From Helicobacter enhydrae (GTDB lineage Bacteria > Campylobacterota > Campylobacteria > Campylobacterales > Helicobacteraceae), in assembly GCF_001693335.1 (NCBI RefSeq), contig NZ_CP016503.1, positions 1,054,001-1,118,000 on the forward strand: 64,000 nt of DNA. The letters are read 5' to 3'. The notes under the pieces are model-generated. The model was given only the letters and a program-made list of their open reading frames with translations. It made no database searches and was not told the DNA's origin. Both the position numbers and the translations under genes were made by a program. Of this stretch, positions 7,401-16,342 are shown piece after piece. The number at the start of each line of letters is the position of its first letter. Within the stretch, counting starts at the first letter, position 1.

Positions 7401-8996
7401 AATCTTTCTAGCCGAGCCGCCAATGCCACTAATAGAGGCACACACCAATACAACACCCTCACCATTGGTACTCTTGATGTGAGCACTTATGGCGATTATA
7501 TATTCCAACTCTATGCCTCTACAAAACAAGGCACACTAGAGGGATTGGATCCTGCAATTAATGACGCCTATGCGGATCGTGTATTGATTGAAGGCACTCA
7601 AAGTAACACAACCATAACAGGACAAATGATTACACTTAATATAGATTCGAATGAGGCTTCAAAACTCACAGAACAAGCCCAAAAGGGTAGTGGCATTGCC
7701 CTTGTTACGGTGAAAAACAAAACTGATGGTAAAAAAGGTGCATTGGTGACTTTCAAAGAGGAGCCAACCTTTACTCAAGGTGGGCAGGAAGTGAAAATCA
7801 AACTTACAGACAAAAAAACCAACCAAGATGGTGGAGTGAATCCAAGTGGGGGTTACACCACCTATTTCTTAGGCTCGGTCAAACTCGGTGGAGCCGACAC
7901 AGCCACACAAAAAATCATCTCCTCCGCCCTCTCAATCAACTATGATTTGTTTGTAGCCAACTTCAACTCTATCAACAAAAGACTGGGTGATCTGAGGGGC
8001 AACCCCTACACTCAAGGAGTATGGGCTAGAATCTTTGCTGGAGGACAAGAATCAAAGTTTGGCATAGGAAGCCAAAGCACTTATGTGACTTTGCAAAGTG
8101 GCTATGATTATGCCTTTGTGTTTGAGGGTGGCAAAACTTATGCAGGAGTCGCCCTCTCTTATGCACGCTCGACAGGCAAAAGCCGCACGATCGAGAGGCA
8201 GGGGAGCGTGCGAGGAGCGAAAACGATCAGCCTAGATGGGATCAAATCCCAAGCCTTTGAAATCGCAATCTACAACTCATATCTAGGCGACACAGGATTC
8301 TACAACGACAGCATTGCCAAATTCAGCACCATCCATTCAGACTTCCAAATCAGCGATAGTGCCACAGGTAGCCAAACCACCAACTCCGCCTTTTTGCTCT
8401 CCAATGAAGCGGGTTATCGCTATGGCTTTGGAGCGATGCGGGATTGGTTTGTGACCCCTCAAGTCGAGATAGGGCTAGGCTATTTGAGTGCCTCTAGCTT
8501 CCAAGCTGAACTTGAAGAGGGCAAAGGGCAGACCAACTCTGTCTCAGCGACGCAGGATGCTATCTTGCTTGTGCGTTCAAGGCTAGGGAGCGATGTGGGC
8601 AAAGAGTTCAAAGGCGAGAGTTGGGGTGCCTCTCTGTATGTGGGGGGATTCTATGAATATGATGTGCTCAATGGAGGCAAAAGCAACATCAGCTTCACGC
8701 CAACAGACACTCCCACCGCGACACAATCCTACGGCTCCAATGGGCGTTTTGTGCTAAATGTCGGGGGCAATGTGAGTGTCAAAGAATCCACAAGGATCTA
8801 TGTGGATTTTGAAAAGAGCTTTGGGAATCAGTTTGCGACACAATGGCAAATCAACCTAGGGGCGAGGTATAGTTTCGGAGAGCAAGTCATCAAGCTCAAG
8901 ACATCAGAAGAGAACCCACAAACAGAGCAAGAGAACAAAGCTCCATTGAAAATAGAGAGTGAAACGCTAGAAGGCACAAGCGATAGTGGCAAATAG
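4455..8996 (+). CDS. Autotransporter AT1 (type V secretion, beta-helix passenger)
   Basis: A 1513-residue secreted protein. The ATG at 4455 is chosen because AAAGGA lies six bases upstream; an in-frame TTG at 4410 and ATG at 4422 lack this. Residues 1 to about 36 form a signal peptide ending SGVSGASA. The mature N-terminus has a Cys pair (C-x8-C, then TG). The passenger to about residue 1150 is Thr/Asn/Gly-rich with repeated LTLEG-x-NxI and TLNLGGTN units, as in beta-helices. The barrel starts near residue 1155 (SALSINYDLFVANFN) and ends NLGARYSFGE. Unlike classical autotransporters, about 38 residues follow the last strand, including KAPLKIE, a motif shared by all four autotransporters here. 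No protease or known adhesin motif is seen. Confidence 0.9.
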   Translation: MEKRCDRFDLTLLKPMVASSLALALSISGVSGASADCDASSGAVICTGASEDSLSSAMENLKNNFEFKSLSTPNGFYQPNIKNGGSTPITNLTLQFSGESQVKGSGDAGSFKIQTKDTDRSLRLDTGTQGLKMGSEGKGTLVFDFTNATGSDNHTMTLNLGTGTDTGKQVSLLGNLEVKGKEKAEGDTSQDTFEATLTGGIEGNITIGESSKAYNLISNFNFIKTQDQTQDVIINGSITTKGGGVITGLTFQKSGVITGNISTDKPHAKTNITLQEDNLTLTLQGEQNQLTTFALDKKVTTKAILKLGKDGSTTTTSIAESLNAEKLTIEFLGNQSTLNLDGTNTTTLKTLKVNGTEGTFNVKSIATINEAVSVGDKKTLNLIVAGNKVTFGNKLEAKEGGTINVTLDGISGQGLLKLAGVDNKLTTLTVKENKYGHLHLTNSISKATTTFTSNAKGDNLEVTLGGNITLALEGETNKINTLKLSGDTATLKLGKDKGTSTTDITNGITGGANLTIELLGTSSTLNLGGTNNTINKLDPKAIANILNLTADSTTITEAVNVISGKYIKLNLNQANSTLTLTGGLTNGGSGTQINFNQSGTFDGTITTTNHATTITTKSNGTITKNITQSGSGKNNISFDSGTPNLTLEGSQNQINKVTIGAGATSATLKLGKASNNTTTTIKQDLSGEKLTIQLLGNEATLNLGGTNTIKALTTNATTNALNLTSGTTTITNAVSVTNKTLNINVTGTGLTFQNELKTTGGEINATLAGVDKNKGILTLANANNTLTTLSVTDKKYGKLILAGGGATTTFTGNVSGDNLEVTLGNNTTLALEGTTNNIKSLKLSGSEATLKLGKNGNTTTTIGGGINDKKELALEFLGNTSTLNLAGLYTIKSLTLNATTSKLKIGSGDEVTITGAVSVGARKTLNLEAQGDGKLTINQNLKATGGTINVTLGNSPSLTLQGTQNAIAKLTRTNEKNHNATINLSSRAANATNRGTHQYNTLTIGTLDVSTYGDYIFQLYASTKQGTLEGLDPAINDAYADRVLIEGTQSNTTITGQMITLNIDSNEASKLTEQAQKGSGIALVTVKNKTDGKKGALVTFKEEPTFTQGGQEVKIKLTDKKTNQDGGVNPSGGYTTYFLGSVKLGGADTATQKIISSALSINYDLFVANFNSINKRLGDLRGNPYTQGVWARIFAGGQESKFGIGSQSTYVTLQSGYDYAFVFEGGKTYAGVALSYARSTGKSRTIERQGSVRGAKTISLDGIKSQAFEIAIYNSYLGDTGFYNDSIAKFSTIHSDFQISDSATGSQTTNSAFLLSNEAGYRYGFGAMRDWFVTPQVEIGLGYLSASSFQAELEEGKGQTNSVSATQDAILLVRSRLGSDVGKEFKGESWGASLYVGGFYEYDVLNGGKSNISFTPTDTPTATQSYGSNGRFVLNVGGNVSVKESTRIYVDFEKSFGNQFATQWQINLGARYSFGEQVIKLKTSEENPQTEQENKAPLKIESETLEGTSDSGK

Positions 8997-9011
8997 GCAC
9001 ACTATGTGTGT

Positions 9012-9053
9012 AATGGGAACGCTTGTCCTAAGCTCCCCTGCCTCCCATTAAGA
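9012..9053 (+). repeat. Degenerate solo hairpin related to the dispersed repeat's right end
   Basis: Starting about 15 nt after the AT1 stop, AATGGGAACGCTTG followed by CTAAGCTCCCC and CTCCCATTAAG matches, with several changes, the right-hand hairpin of the large repeat. It can fold and may act as the AT1 transcription terminator. Confidence 0.5.
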
Positions 9054-9208
9054 AAACCCTAGAGATTCTAGAATCATCCCAAAGCCATCTTTTTGCCAAG
9101 CAAACCAAAAATAAAACTTTGAGATTCGACAAATTAATTCTCTTTCTTGGGATTGCTTTTGCCAAAGCACACTTCTTGGTTTCCAAATCCCGCTTTGTTT
9201 TTTTCTAT
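9054..9208. other. Non-coding spacer with repeat modules
   Basis: It contains GAGATTCTAGAATC (a palindrome plus flank), CAAAGCCATC and CAAAGCACAC words typical of the borders of the dispersed repeat. No gene is seen. Confidence 0.5.
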
Positions 9209-9642
9209 AAGGGGGACAAGGGGGTTTATTGCGAGGCACCCCCCTTATCCCCCTTAAAATCCCCCAAACCCCTGCCCGCTTTTTGTGTGTTACCCACATT
9301 AGTTTGACTTTGTTTTGATTCTTTGAGTTTTAGATTTGTTTTTTTGATTTGATTCTAGTTTCTTAGAATCTTTAGAATCTTTGTGAAAGCATTCTTGATT
9401 CTTTGGTTTCTTAGAATCTTTAGAATCTTTTTGCAATTTTTTAAAACTCTAAAAAACACAAACCCCTCACTATTTCAATATAAGCATAAACAACTGCTAA
9501 CCAAACCAACCTTGTAGAACCAAAAAGGATTCCAAGTCAATGTAATCTTGAACGAGCCTTGCTAATGCAATGCTGGGGTTATGGGGGGTTGTTAAGGGGG
9601 ATAAGGGGAACGCTGCCCTAAGTTCCCCTTGACCCCCTTAAG
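9209..9642 (+). repeat. G-quadruplex/hairpin-ended dispersed repeat, copy 2 (forward)
   Basis: A 434 bp copy downstream of AT1 in the same orientation as copy 1. The G-quadruplex motifs are at 9239-9272 (minus strand) and 9575-9608 (plus strand). The ends and the conserved block before the right-hand motif match copy 1. The AT-rich middle differs, carrying TGTGTTACCCACATT and several TTTAGAATCTT units, and in this it resembles copies 4-6 more than copy 1. Confidence 0.9.
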
Positions 9643-10000
9643 AAAAACTCCAAGCCAAGCTTGAGAAACTAGAAAATGTGCTTTTGCAAAACCAAACCCC
9701 AAAAGAAAGCTTCAAGCCAACTTTAAATCACCCCAAAGCCGTGCTTTACCCAAACCAAGAATCAAAAAGAAACCTCCAAGAGATTCTAGAATCGCTAAAG
9801 AGCAGAGTTCCCCCAAGCCAAAGCCAAAAAAGAGAATTCTAGAGATTTTGGAATCGCCAAAAAGCGTCAAATCGTTTGGGTTTGACACTTATGGATTGAC
9901 TTTTGGGATCCCAAAGTTCATAAAAATAGCTAATGAAGTTTTAGTGATATAGACTAATATATCTTGATAGATAAAAACTAAATTTACAAAAGTAAATCAA
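9643..10000. other. Non-coding spacer with degenerate short modules
   Basis: AT-rich sequence with repeated words: CAAGCCAAGCTTG, AGATTCTAGAATCGC, CTAGAGATTTTGGAATCGCC. These are degenerate copies of a roughly 60 bp module found elsewhere beside the large repeat. No coding frame is credible. The last part leads into the groES promoter. Confidence 0.5.
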
Positions 10001-10008
10001 AAAAAAGA

Positions 10009-10042
10009 TAGAATTGTGGCACTTAAAACTTTTAAGTGCTAT
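10009..10042 (+). promoter_or_regulatory. groESL promoter with CIRCE operator (HrcA site)
   Basis: A -10 box TAGAAT lies at 10009-10014. Overlapping the expected start point is an inverted repeat GTGGCACTT, nine bases, AAGTGCTAT (10016-10042). This matches the CIRCE layout (TTAGCACTC-N9-GAGTGCTAA) in arm sequence and spacing. CIRCE is bound by the heat-shock repressor HrcA, so the operon is very likely HrcA-repressed and heat-inducible. Confidence 0.85.
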
Positions 10043-10065
10043 TTTGATATACAAGGAGTTGCGAA

Positions 10066-10338
10066 ATGAATTTCAAACCATTAGGAAAACGCATTTTGGT
10101 AGAAAGACTTGAAGAAGACACGAAAACAAGTTCTGGGATCATCATTCCTGACAATGCCAAAGAGAAGCCTTTGATGGGCAAAATCGTTGCGGTGAGCAAA
10201 GAGATCGAGGAGGAGTGCAAATGTGTCGCACTTAATCAGGTCGTTGTTTTTGGAAAATACAAAGGAAGCGAAATCAAGCTAGAGGGCAAAGAATACATCG
10301 TTCTTGAAATCGAAGATGTTTTGGGAATCATTGCATAA
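10066..10338 (+). CDS. groES: GroES (Hsp10) co-chaperonin
   Basis: A 90-residue co-chaperonin that caps GroEL rings in the cytosol. [27 protein letters not shown] at the start is the conserved base and the mobile loop, which contacts GroEL (GIIIPD). [24 protein letters not shown] near the end is standard. The length matches ordinary GroES; H. pylori GroES has an extra His/Cys-rich C-terminal metal-binding tail that is absent here. AAGGAG lies seven bases upstream of the ATG. groEL follows after 15 nt. Confidence 0.97.
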   Translation: MNFKPLGKRILVERLEEDTKTSSGIIIPDNAKEKPLMGKIVAVSKEIEEECKCVALNQVVVFGKYKGSEIKLEGKEYIVLEIEDVLGIIA

Positions 10339-11991
<1,653 letters not shown>

Positions 11992-11992
11992 T

Positions 11993-12001
11993 CCCCCCCC
12001 C
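11993..12001 (+). repeat. C9 homopolymer just after groEL
   Basis: Nine C residues begin one base after the groEL stop codon in the short spacer before the GT8 gene. It lies outside any reading frame and upstream of the GT8 promoter. Confidence 0.8.
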
Positions 12002-12065
12002 TCCAACCTCCACAATCTCCACATTTTCAATCTTTTTAAACAAATTTTCTTCATTTGCATTTGGA

Positions 12066-12071
12066 TATAAT
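12066..12071 (+). promoter_or_regulatory. -10 box for the GT8 gene
   Basis: GGATATAATTTCGC contains a perfect TATAAT about 55 nt upstream of the GT8 start codon. No clear -35 is seen. Confidence 0.6.
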
Positions 12072-12125
12072 TTCGCATCGTGACAAATTGTTGCTTTGTT
12101 GCCAAATCATTCAAAAGGTTATATT

Positions 12126-13190
12126 ATGCAAGAAATTCCTCTTATGTTTTGTTTTGATTCAAATTATGTTATCCCAGCTTCAGTAGCTTTTTATTCGCTT
12201 TTAGAAAGCAATACCCCCCCCCCCCCTACAGAGAACCTAAAATTTAAACTTTTTGTTGTCCATAATGATATTTCCCAAGAAGATCAAGAAAAACTTCAAT
12301 TGACAATCAAGCCTTTTTGCGATTTTGCCTCTTTGGAATTTATAGATGCAAATCAGTATTTGAAAGATGTTTGGAAAAAAATGTCAAACAAATATCATTT
12401 TGCTTATGAGGTGTTTTATAAACTCATTGCACCCAGTCTTTTTCCCCAATATGACAAGATTATTATTTCTGATGTTGATGTGTGTTTTTTGAACGATATA
12501 ACAAAGAGTTTTTGGGATTTTGATGTTGATGAAGAGTATGTGATTGGAGGTGTTGTTTCCAACGATCCTGATGCGTTTTTTCCTATTCCAAATGTCGGTT
12601 GGCGAAGTGGATACAAAAAGTTTAATTCTGAAGAATTGAAGGCAATACAACACGGAATTGATGGAGCTTATCTTATCATTAATCTTAAACAATGGAGAGA
12701 AAACAAAATCCAAGAGCGTGCAATTGATTATCTTAAGAAAAGCGTTGGCAAGCTTGTTTTGGCAGAACAAGATGTTTTAGGAGTTATTTCTTTTCCATAT
12801 ATCAAAAAAATCTCTCCTGCCCATATTGTGTGCAATACAAGTTGGGAGGTTTTGGGAAAAGAGTGGAAGGATTTCAAACCCAATGTTTATACACAAGAAG
12901 AAATATGGGAAGCACGAGACAAGCCGATTCAGATCCATTTTGCTGGTGCCAACAAACCTTGGAACACACCAAGTGTGCCGATGGCAGATTTGTGGTTTGT
13001 TTATCTTTGCAAAACCCCATTTTTACAAGATTACCTTAGAAAAATGGAATCTATTATGTTTCAAAAATTTCAACGCACTTTTTTGCCTTATCGCATTTTG
13101 AATTTTGTCAAAAAAAATCCATTGTTTTTCTTGGATACTAGAGTGTATACTCGTATCTTGACTTTAGTTTTTGGGTCTAAAAACTCTTAG
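12126..13190 (+). CDS. GT8-family LPS glycosyltransferase, phase-variable (currently in frame)
   Basis: A 354-residue retaining glycosyltransferase of family GT8, which adds glucose or galactose to LPS at the inner membrane. The N-terminus MFCFDSNYVIPASVAFYSLL is the nucleotide-sugar fold, ISDVDVCF supplies the metal-binding DxD, DGAYLIINLKQWRE is conserved, and IHFAGANKPWN is the H-x-x-G-x-x-KPW motif. The ATG at 12126 has AAAAGG upstream. A C13 tract at codons 30-34 encodes four prolines; the present length keeps the frame open, and a gain or loss of one base would stop translation early. It stands alone between groEL and a convergent flavoprotein gene. Confidence 0.9.
   Translation: MQEIPLMFCFDSNYVIPASVAFYSLLESNTPPPPTENLKFKLFVVHNDISQEDQEKLQLTIKPFCDFASLEFIDANQYLKDVWKKMSNKYHFAYEVFYKLIAPSLFPQYDKIIISDVDVCFLNDITKSFWDFDVDEEYVIGGVVSNDPDAFFPIPNVGWRSGYKKFNSEELKAIQHGIDGAYLIINLKQWRENKIQERAIDYLKKSVGKLVLAEQDVLGVISFPYIKKISPAHIVCNTSWEVLGKEWKDFKPNVYTQEEIWEARDKPIQIHFAGANKPWNTPSVPMADLWFVYLCKTPFLQDYLRKMESIMFQKFQRTFLPYRILNFVKKNPLFFLDTRVYTRILTLVFGSKNS
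12214..12226 (+). repeat. C13 slippery tract inside the GT8 gene
   Basis: Thirteen C residues within the first 35 codons of the GT8 gene. The frame is open at C13, C10 or C16 and closed at other lengths, a standard ON/OFF arrangement for Helicobacter LPS genes. Confidence 0.9.
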
Positions 13191-13205
13191 GTTATTATAA
13201 ACGAC

Positions 13206-13239
13206 GAGGGAAGGGTTTGAAAAGATTCAAAACCCCCTC
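13206..13239. terminator. Bidirectional hairpin terminator between convergent genes
   Basis: GAGGGAAGGGTTTGAA pairs with TTCAAAACCCCCTC with small bulges, between the convergent ends of the GT8 gene and the flavoprotein gene. Confidence 0.6.
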
Positions 13240-13246
13240 TTAAGCT

Positions 13247-15145
13247 TTAAACTTCTAGCTCTTCAACTGCACGCATTGCCTCTTCCATCGCAGTATGTGC
13301 ATAAGCATCCCATGCTGCATCAGAGTTAGCAATTGTGATATTGCCATAGCGTTTTTTGGCTCTAGCGATAATGGCTTCACTCTCTTCTTCATCATCATAA
13401 AGAGAATTGAAGGCATAAGAATAGCAATGCCCCCAACGATTTAATGTGATTGCTAGAATGTCTTTTTTGTGATTAAATCCGCTAGAACCTAGCATACCTT
13501 GCAATTGCTCTCTTATCATTTCTTCAAGTTTTGAAAAAGGAAGTTCAATAAGGAGGTGGCGTGCAAGTCTTGATTGATCTCTTGCAGTCATACTATCCCC
13601 ATCTCCCATACCTCTAATAAGAGTGATAGGAGCTCCTACCATATGCACACAAATAGGTTTTTTGGGATCTCTTGGGTGCTTGTATGTCCCAATATCCACA
13701 GGATAATCTAACTTCGTTCTTGCATAAAACATCTTAGGCGAATAGATTTCATGCACTCCTAGTTTTTTGAAACTCTCCCAATTTCTTAAGATAACTTTGG
13801 TGTGAATAAGAGGCGTTTTGACACATTGGGCTAATGCCTCTTTTTGTTCTGTAGGCATATTAGGGATAATATAAGGAATGGAGCTATTGTAATTTGCCAT
13901 CACCACTTTTTTGGCAAAAACCTTGTGGATTTTGTTATCTTGTGCGCTTGCATAAAATACTTCTGCTCCCTCTTTGAGATTATTCACACGCACCACCGTG
14001 CTATTTAGTCTCAAACGCACAGGTGCTTTTGGCTGATCAAGTTTTGCATAATTGAATTTTGCCAAAACGATTTCATCTACACTTTTTGCACTTGTTACAG
14101 AGGGGATTAGTCTTTTTACCATCATTCTTGCGATAGTAGCATTTCCATCTGGAAAATGATAGATATAAGGCTCTGTAATTTCAGCTTCTGCCTCTTCACT
14201 AAGTGGGGGGAGTTTGAGTTGATCAAATCCTGGCAAAAATGAACCTCTTGCATCATCACAAGAAACTGAGTCAATGCCTAAGGCTAAAAAGTCATCTGTC
14301 ATTCCCTCAAAAAAAGAAATGGCTAAAGGAGATAATCCTACTTTGTCTTTGAGAAAATTTTTGTAGCTTGTTTTGGCGACATACTCCTCTCTTTGTTCTG
14401 CAGTCATGCCTTCAAGATAGTCGCGTGGGCTTTCGTGAAGCTCAATGAGTTGCTCTTTGTCTTTTTGACTCATAGGAAAATCATTGAAAAAGTCTTTGTA
14501 AGAACGCCCATTGATTCTATTTGGTGGAATATCATCTGCAATCATTCTGCGTGGATTTCCACTCACCACGATATCAGAGCCAAAATCTTTTGCATTGAAA
14601 TACACCCCTCTACCTAATCCCAAATCAGGATAAAAATTCACATCAAAAGCTCTTGCTAGAGCATCAATATCAATGTCAATTTTATTCAAAAATTCAACAA
14701 CTTCTTTGGAATATAGGGCTTTTGGGGATTGCAAAGATTCGCTGCCTCCATAGCTTAGAATCATTCTATCTTTGAGATGAAACTCATTGCGTCTTGCATG
14801 TCCTCCAAAATCATCATGATTATCTAAAATGAGGATTTTAGCTTTTTTGCCCTTTTTGTCTTGGAAAACACAGGCTGCACACAAACCACTAATTCCTGCC
14901 CCAACCACTACAAGATCATATTTTTCTTCAGTAGCAATAGAGGAGAAATCAAACTCTTCTCCATCACGCATCAAATGAGCGAAACGATAGCTTTCATTGG
15001 TGCTACCTCTTAGTCCCATAAGAGAGGGAGGATAGATTATCTTTTGTGCTTTACCTTGATTTGCAGATAGCAATGATAAGGGGGACATACCAGCAACTAC
15101 TGCAAGACTAACGCCATTTAAAAAATCTCTTCTTGTAACATGCAT
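13247..15145 (-). CDS. Tat-exported FAD-dependent oxidoreductase, spermidine dehydrogenase-like
   Basis: A 632-residue flavoprotein. The N-terminus TRRDFLNGVSLAVVAG is a twin-arginine signal, so it is exported folded to the periplasm. The FAD-binding motif VVVGAGISGLCAACVF is near residue 80, followed by DNHDDFGGHARRNEF. The overall layout, including RRDFLNG and the FGGHARR segment, resembles spermidine dehydrogenases (SpdH type), which oxidise spermidine and pass electrons to a cytochrome-like acceptor. The C-terminal ITIANSDAAWDAYAHTAMEEA closes the FAD domain. The substrate is inferred from family resemblance only. It stands alone, flanked by a terminator and a 240 bp spacer. Confidence 0.75.
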   Translation of the reverse strand: MHVTRRDFLNGVSLAVVAGMSPLSLLSANQGKAQKIIYPPSLMGLRGSTNESYRFAHLMRDGEEFDFSSIATEEKYDLVVVGAGISGLCAACVFQDKKGKKAKILILDNHDDFGGHARRNEFHLKDRMILSYGGSESLQSPKALYSKEVVEFLNKIDIDIDALARAFDVNFYPDLGLGRGVYFNAKDFGSDIVVSGNPRRMIADDIPPNRINGRSYKDFFNDFPMSQKDKEQLIELHESPRDYLEGMTAEQREEYVAKTSYKNFLKDKVGLSPLAISFFEGMTDDFLALGIDSVSCDDARGSFLPGFDQLKLPPLSEEAEAEITEPYIYHFPDGNATIARMMVKRLIPSVTSAKSVDEIVLAKFNYAKLDQPKAPVRLRLNSTVVRVNNLKEGAEVFYASAQDNKIHKVFAKKVVMANYNSSIPYIIPNMPTEQKEALAQCVKTPLIHTKVILRNWESFKKLGVHEIYSPKMFYARTKLDYPVDIGTYKHPRDPKKPICVHMVGAPITLIRGMGDGDSMTARDQSRLARHLLIELPFSKLEEMIREQLQGMLGSSGFNHKKDILAITLNRWGHCYSYAFNSLYDDEEESEAIIARAKKRYGNITIANSDAAWDAYAHTAMEEAMRAVEELEV

Positions 15146-15386
15146 TATTTGATCCTTTGAGTTTGGTTAAATTTTCTTTAACATTCTAGCGTGCAAAATT
15201 ATTGTGCAAATATTTTTGGTAGATTTTGATAACAAAAGAAGGTTATTGTCTACATTGGTTACAAGAGCATTTGTGTGCAAAATCACAGCACTTGTCTATA
15301 TTGTTTTGTATTGTCAAAGATACGATAACGATGTGAGCAATGAAATCGAAATATGCCCAATCATCTCCATTTAAAGAGCGATGATT

Positions 15387-16331
15387 TTAGTTTTGAGCAA
15401 ACACCCCATCAAGCCATTCTTTGATTTCTCTCATCACTTGAGTTTTGTTGGTTTCCAAAAGAAGTTCGTGCCTTGCACCGCTATAAAGGCGTAATTGGAC
15501 ACAATGATAGCCTTGAGAAACAAGGTGTTTGTAGGCTTTGTGTGCACCATTTCCAAACTCTCCACAAGGATCATCATCTCCACTCAAAAACAAAATAGGG
15601 AGATCCAAGCGTTTTGCGTTGGGATAGGTGGAGAAAACTTGATGCAGTCCAGCAAATAGCCCCCCAAAAGAATTGAGTGTGAAAGAAAAATTATAATCCT
15701 CTCTTTGCTGATAAGCTTTGGCTCCTTCCAAATCTCTTGTGAGCCAAGCATAGTGGGGATTGAGGGGATCTCTGCGTTTGAATTCACGATTGAAGCCCAC
15801 GACACTAGCTAGATTCATAAGCTTTGTGCCGACTTTGTCGTATTTGAATGCCTCTAATTTTTTGCAAATCTTAGAGCCCAATGAGGCAAAGAAGTTGGGC
15901 GAGGGCGTCCCCATCAGAATCAACGCATCTAGCTCTGCTTCGTAGAGTTGCAAATAGCGTCTTGAAAGCAACGAGCCCATCGAATGCCCAAAAAGAACGA
16001 AATGCTTGGGATTGAAGCGTTGTTTGAGAATCTTGGTAAGCGTGAGCAAATCCTGCACCGCCCTTTCAAAGCCATTTTCCCCCATCTCTCCAAACCCCAC
16101 CTCATAATCACCACTTTTCCCACCTATGCTTTCTCCGTGTCCGCGATGATCGCTCACTGCAATCGTGTAGCCCTGCAAACACAAAAAAGTCGCAAAGGCT
16201 TCGTATTTGCTTCTCTCCTCAATCATTCCATGAGCGATTTGGATAAGGATATTGTTGGGAGTTTGGGGGCAATACACACTATAGACAATCTCTCCAAAAT
16301 CACTCTGAAAGCTCAAATGTTCTTTTTGCAT
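15387..16331 (-). CDS. Alpha/beta hydrolase, serine aminopeptidase S33/lysophospholipase type
   Basis: About 314 residues. The fold is clear: QIAHGMIEERSKYEAFATFL (oxyanion region), DHRGHGES, the nucleophile elbow GHSMGSLLSRRYL, the acid LFLSGDDDPCGE and the catalytic His in SGARHELLLE. The set is typical of monoglyceride lipase or lysophospholipase L2 relatives; the substrate is unproven. The ATG at 16331 is preferred because AAGGA lies eight bases upstream and the stop of the preceding GT2 gene is at 16343; an ATG at 16358 would add nine residues and overlap that gene. Probably transcribed with the GT2 gene. Confidence 0.85.
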   Translation of the reverse strand: MQKEHLSFQSDFGEIVYSVYCPQTPNNILIQIAHGMIEERSKYEAFATFLCLQGYTIAVSDHRGHGESIGGKSGDYEVGFGEMGENGFERAVQDLLTLTKILKQRFNPKHFVLFGHSMGSLLSRRYLQLYEAELDALILMGTPSPNFFASLGSKICKKLEAFKYDKVGTKLMNLASVVGFNREFKRRDPLNPHYAWLTRDLEGAKAYQQREDYNFSFTLNSFGGLFAGLHQVFSTYPNAKRLDLPILFLSGDDDPCGEFGNGAHKAYKHLVSQGYHCVQLRLYSGARHELLLETNKTQVMREIKEWLDGVFAQN

Positions 16332-16342
16332 TGTTGCAATCC

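Noticed and set aside
5456-7529. Several long minus-strand open frames inside AT1, hydrophobic and Val/Pro/Leu-rich
   Set aside because: They mirror the repetitive Thr/Asn/Leu codons of the autotransporter, have no ribosome-binding sites and show no family motif.
13206-13239. Hairpin between the GT8 gene and the flavoprotein as a repeat relic
   Set aside because: It does not match the ends of the large repeat and is better explained as a terminator between convergent genes.
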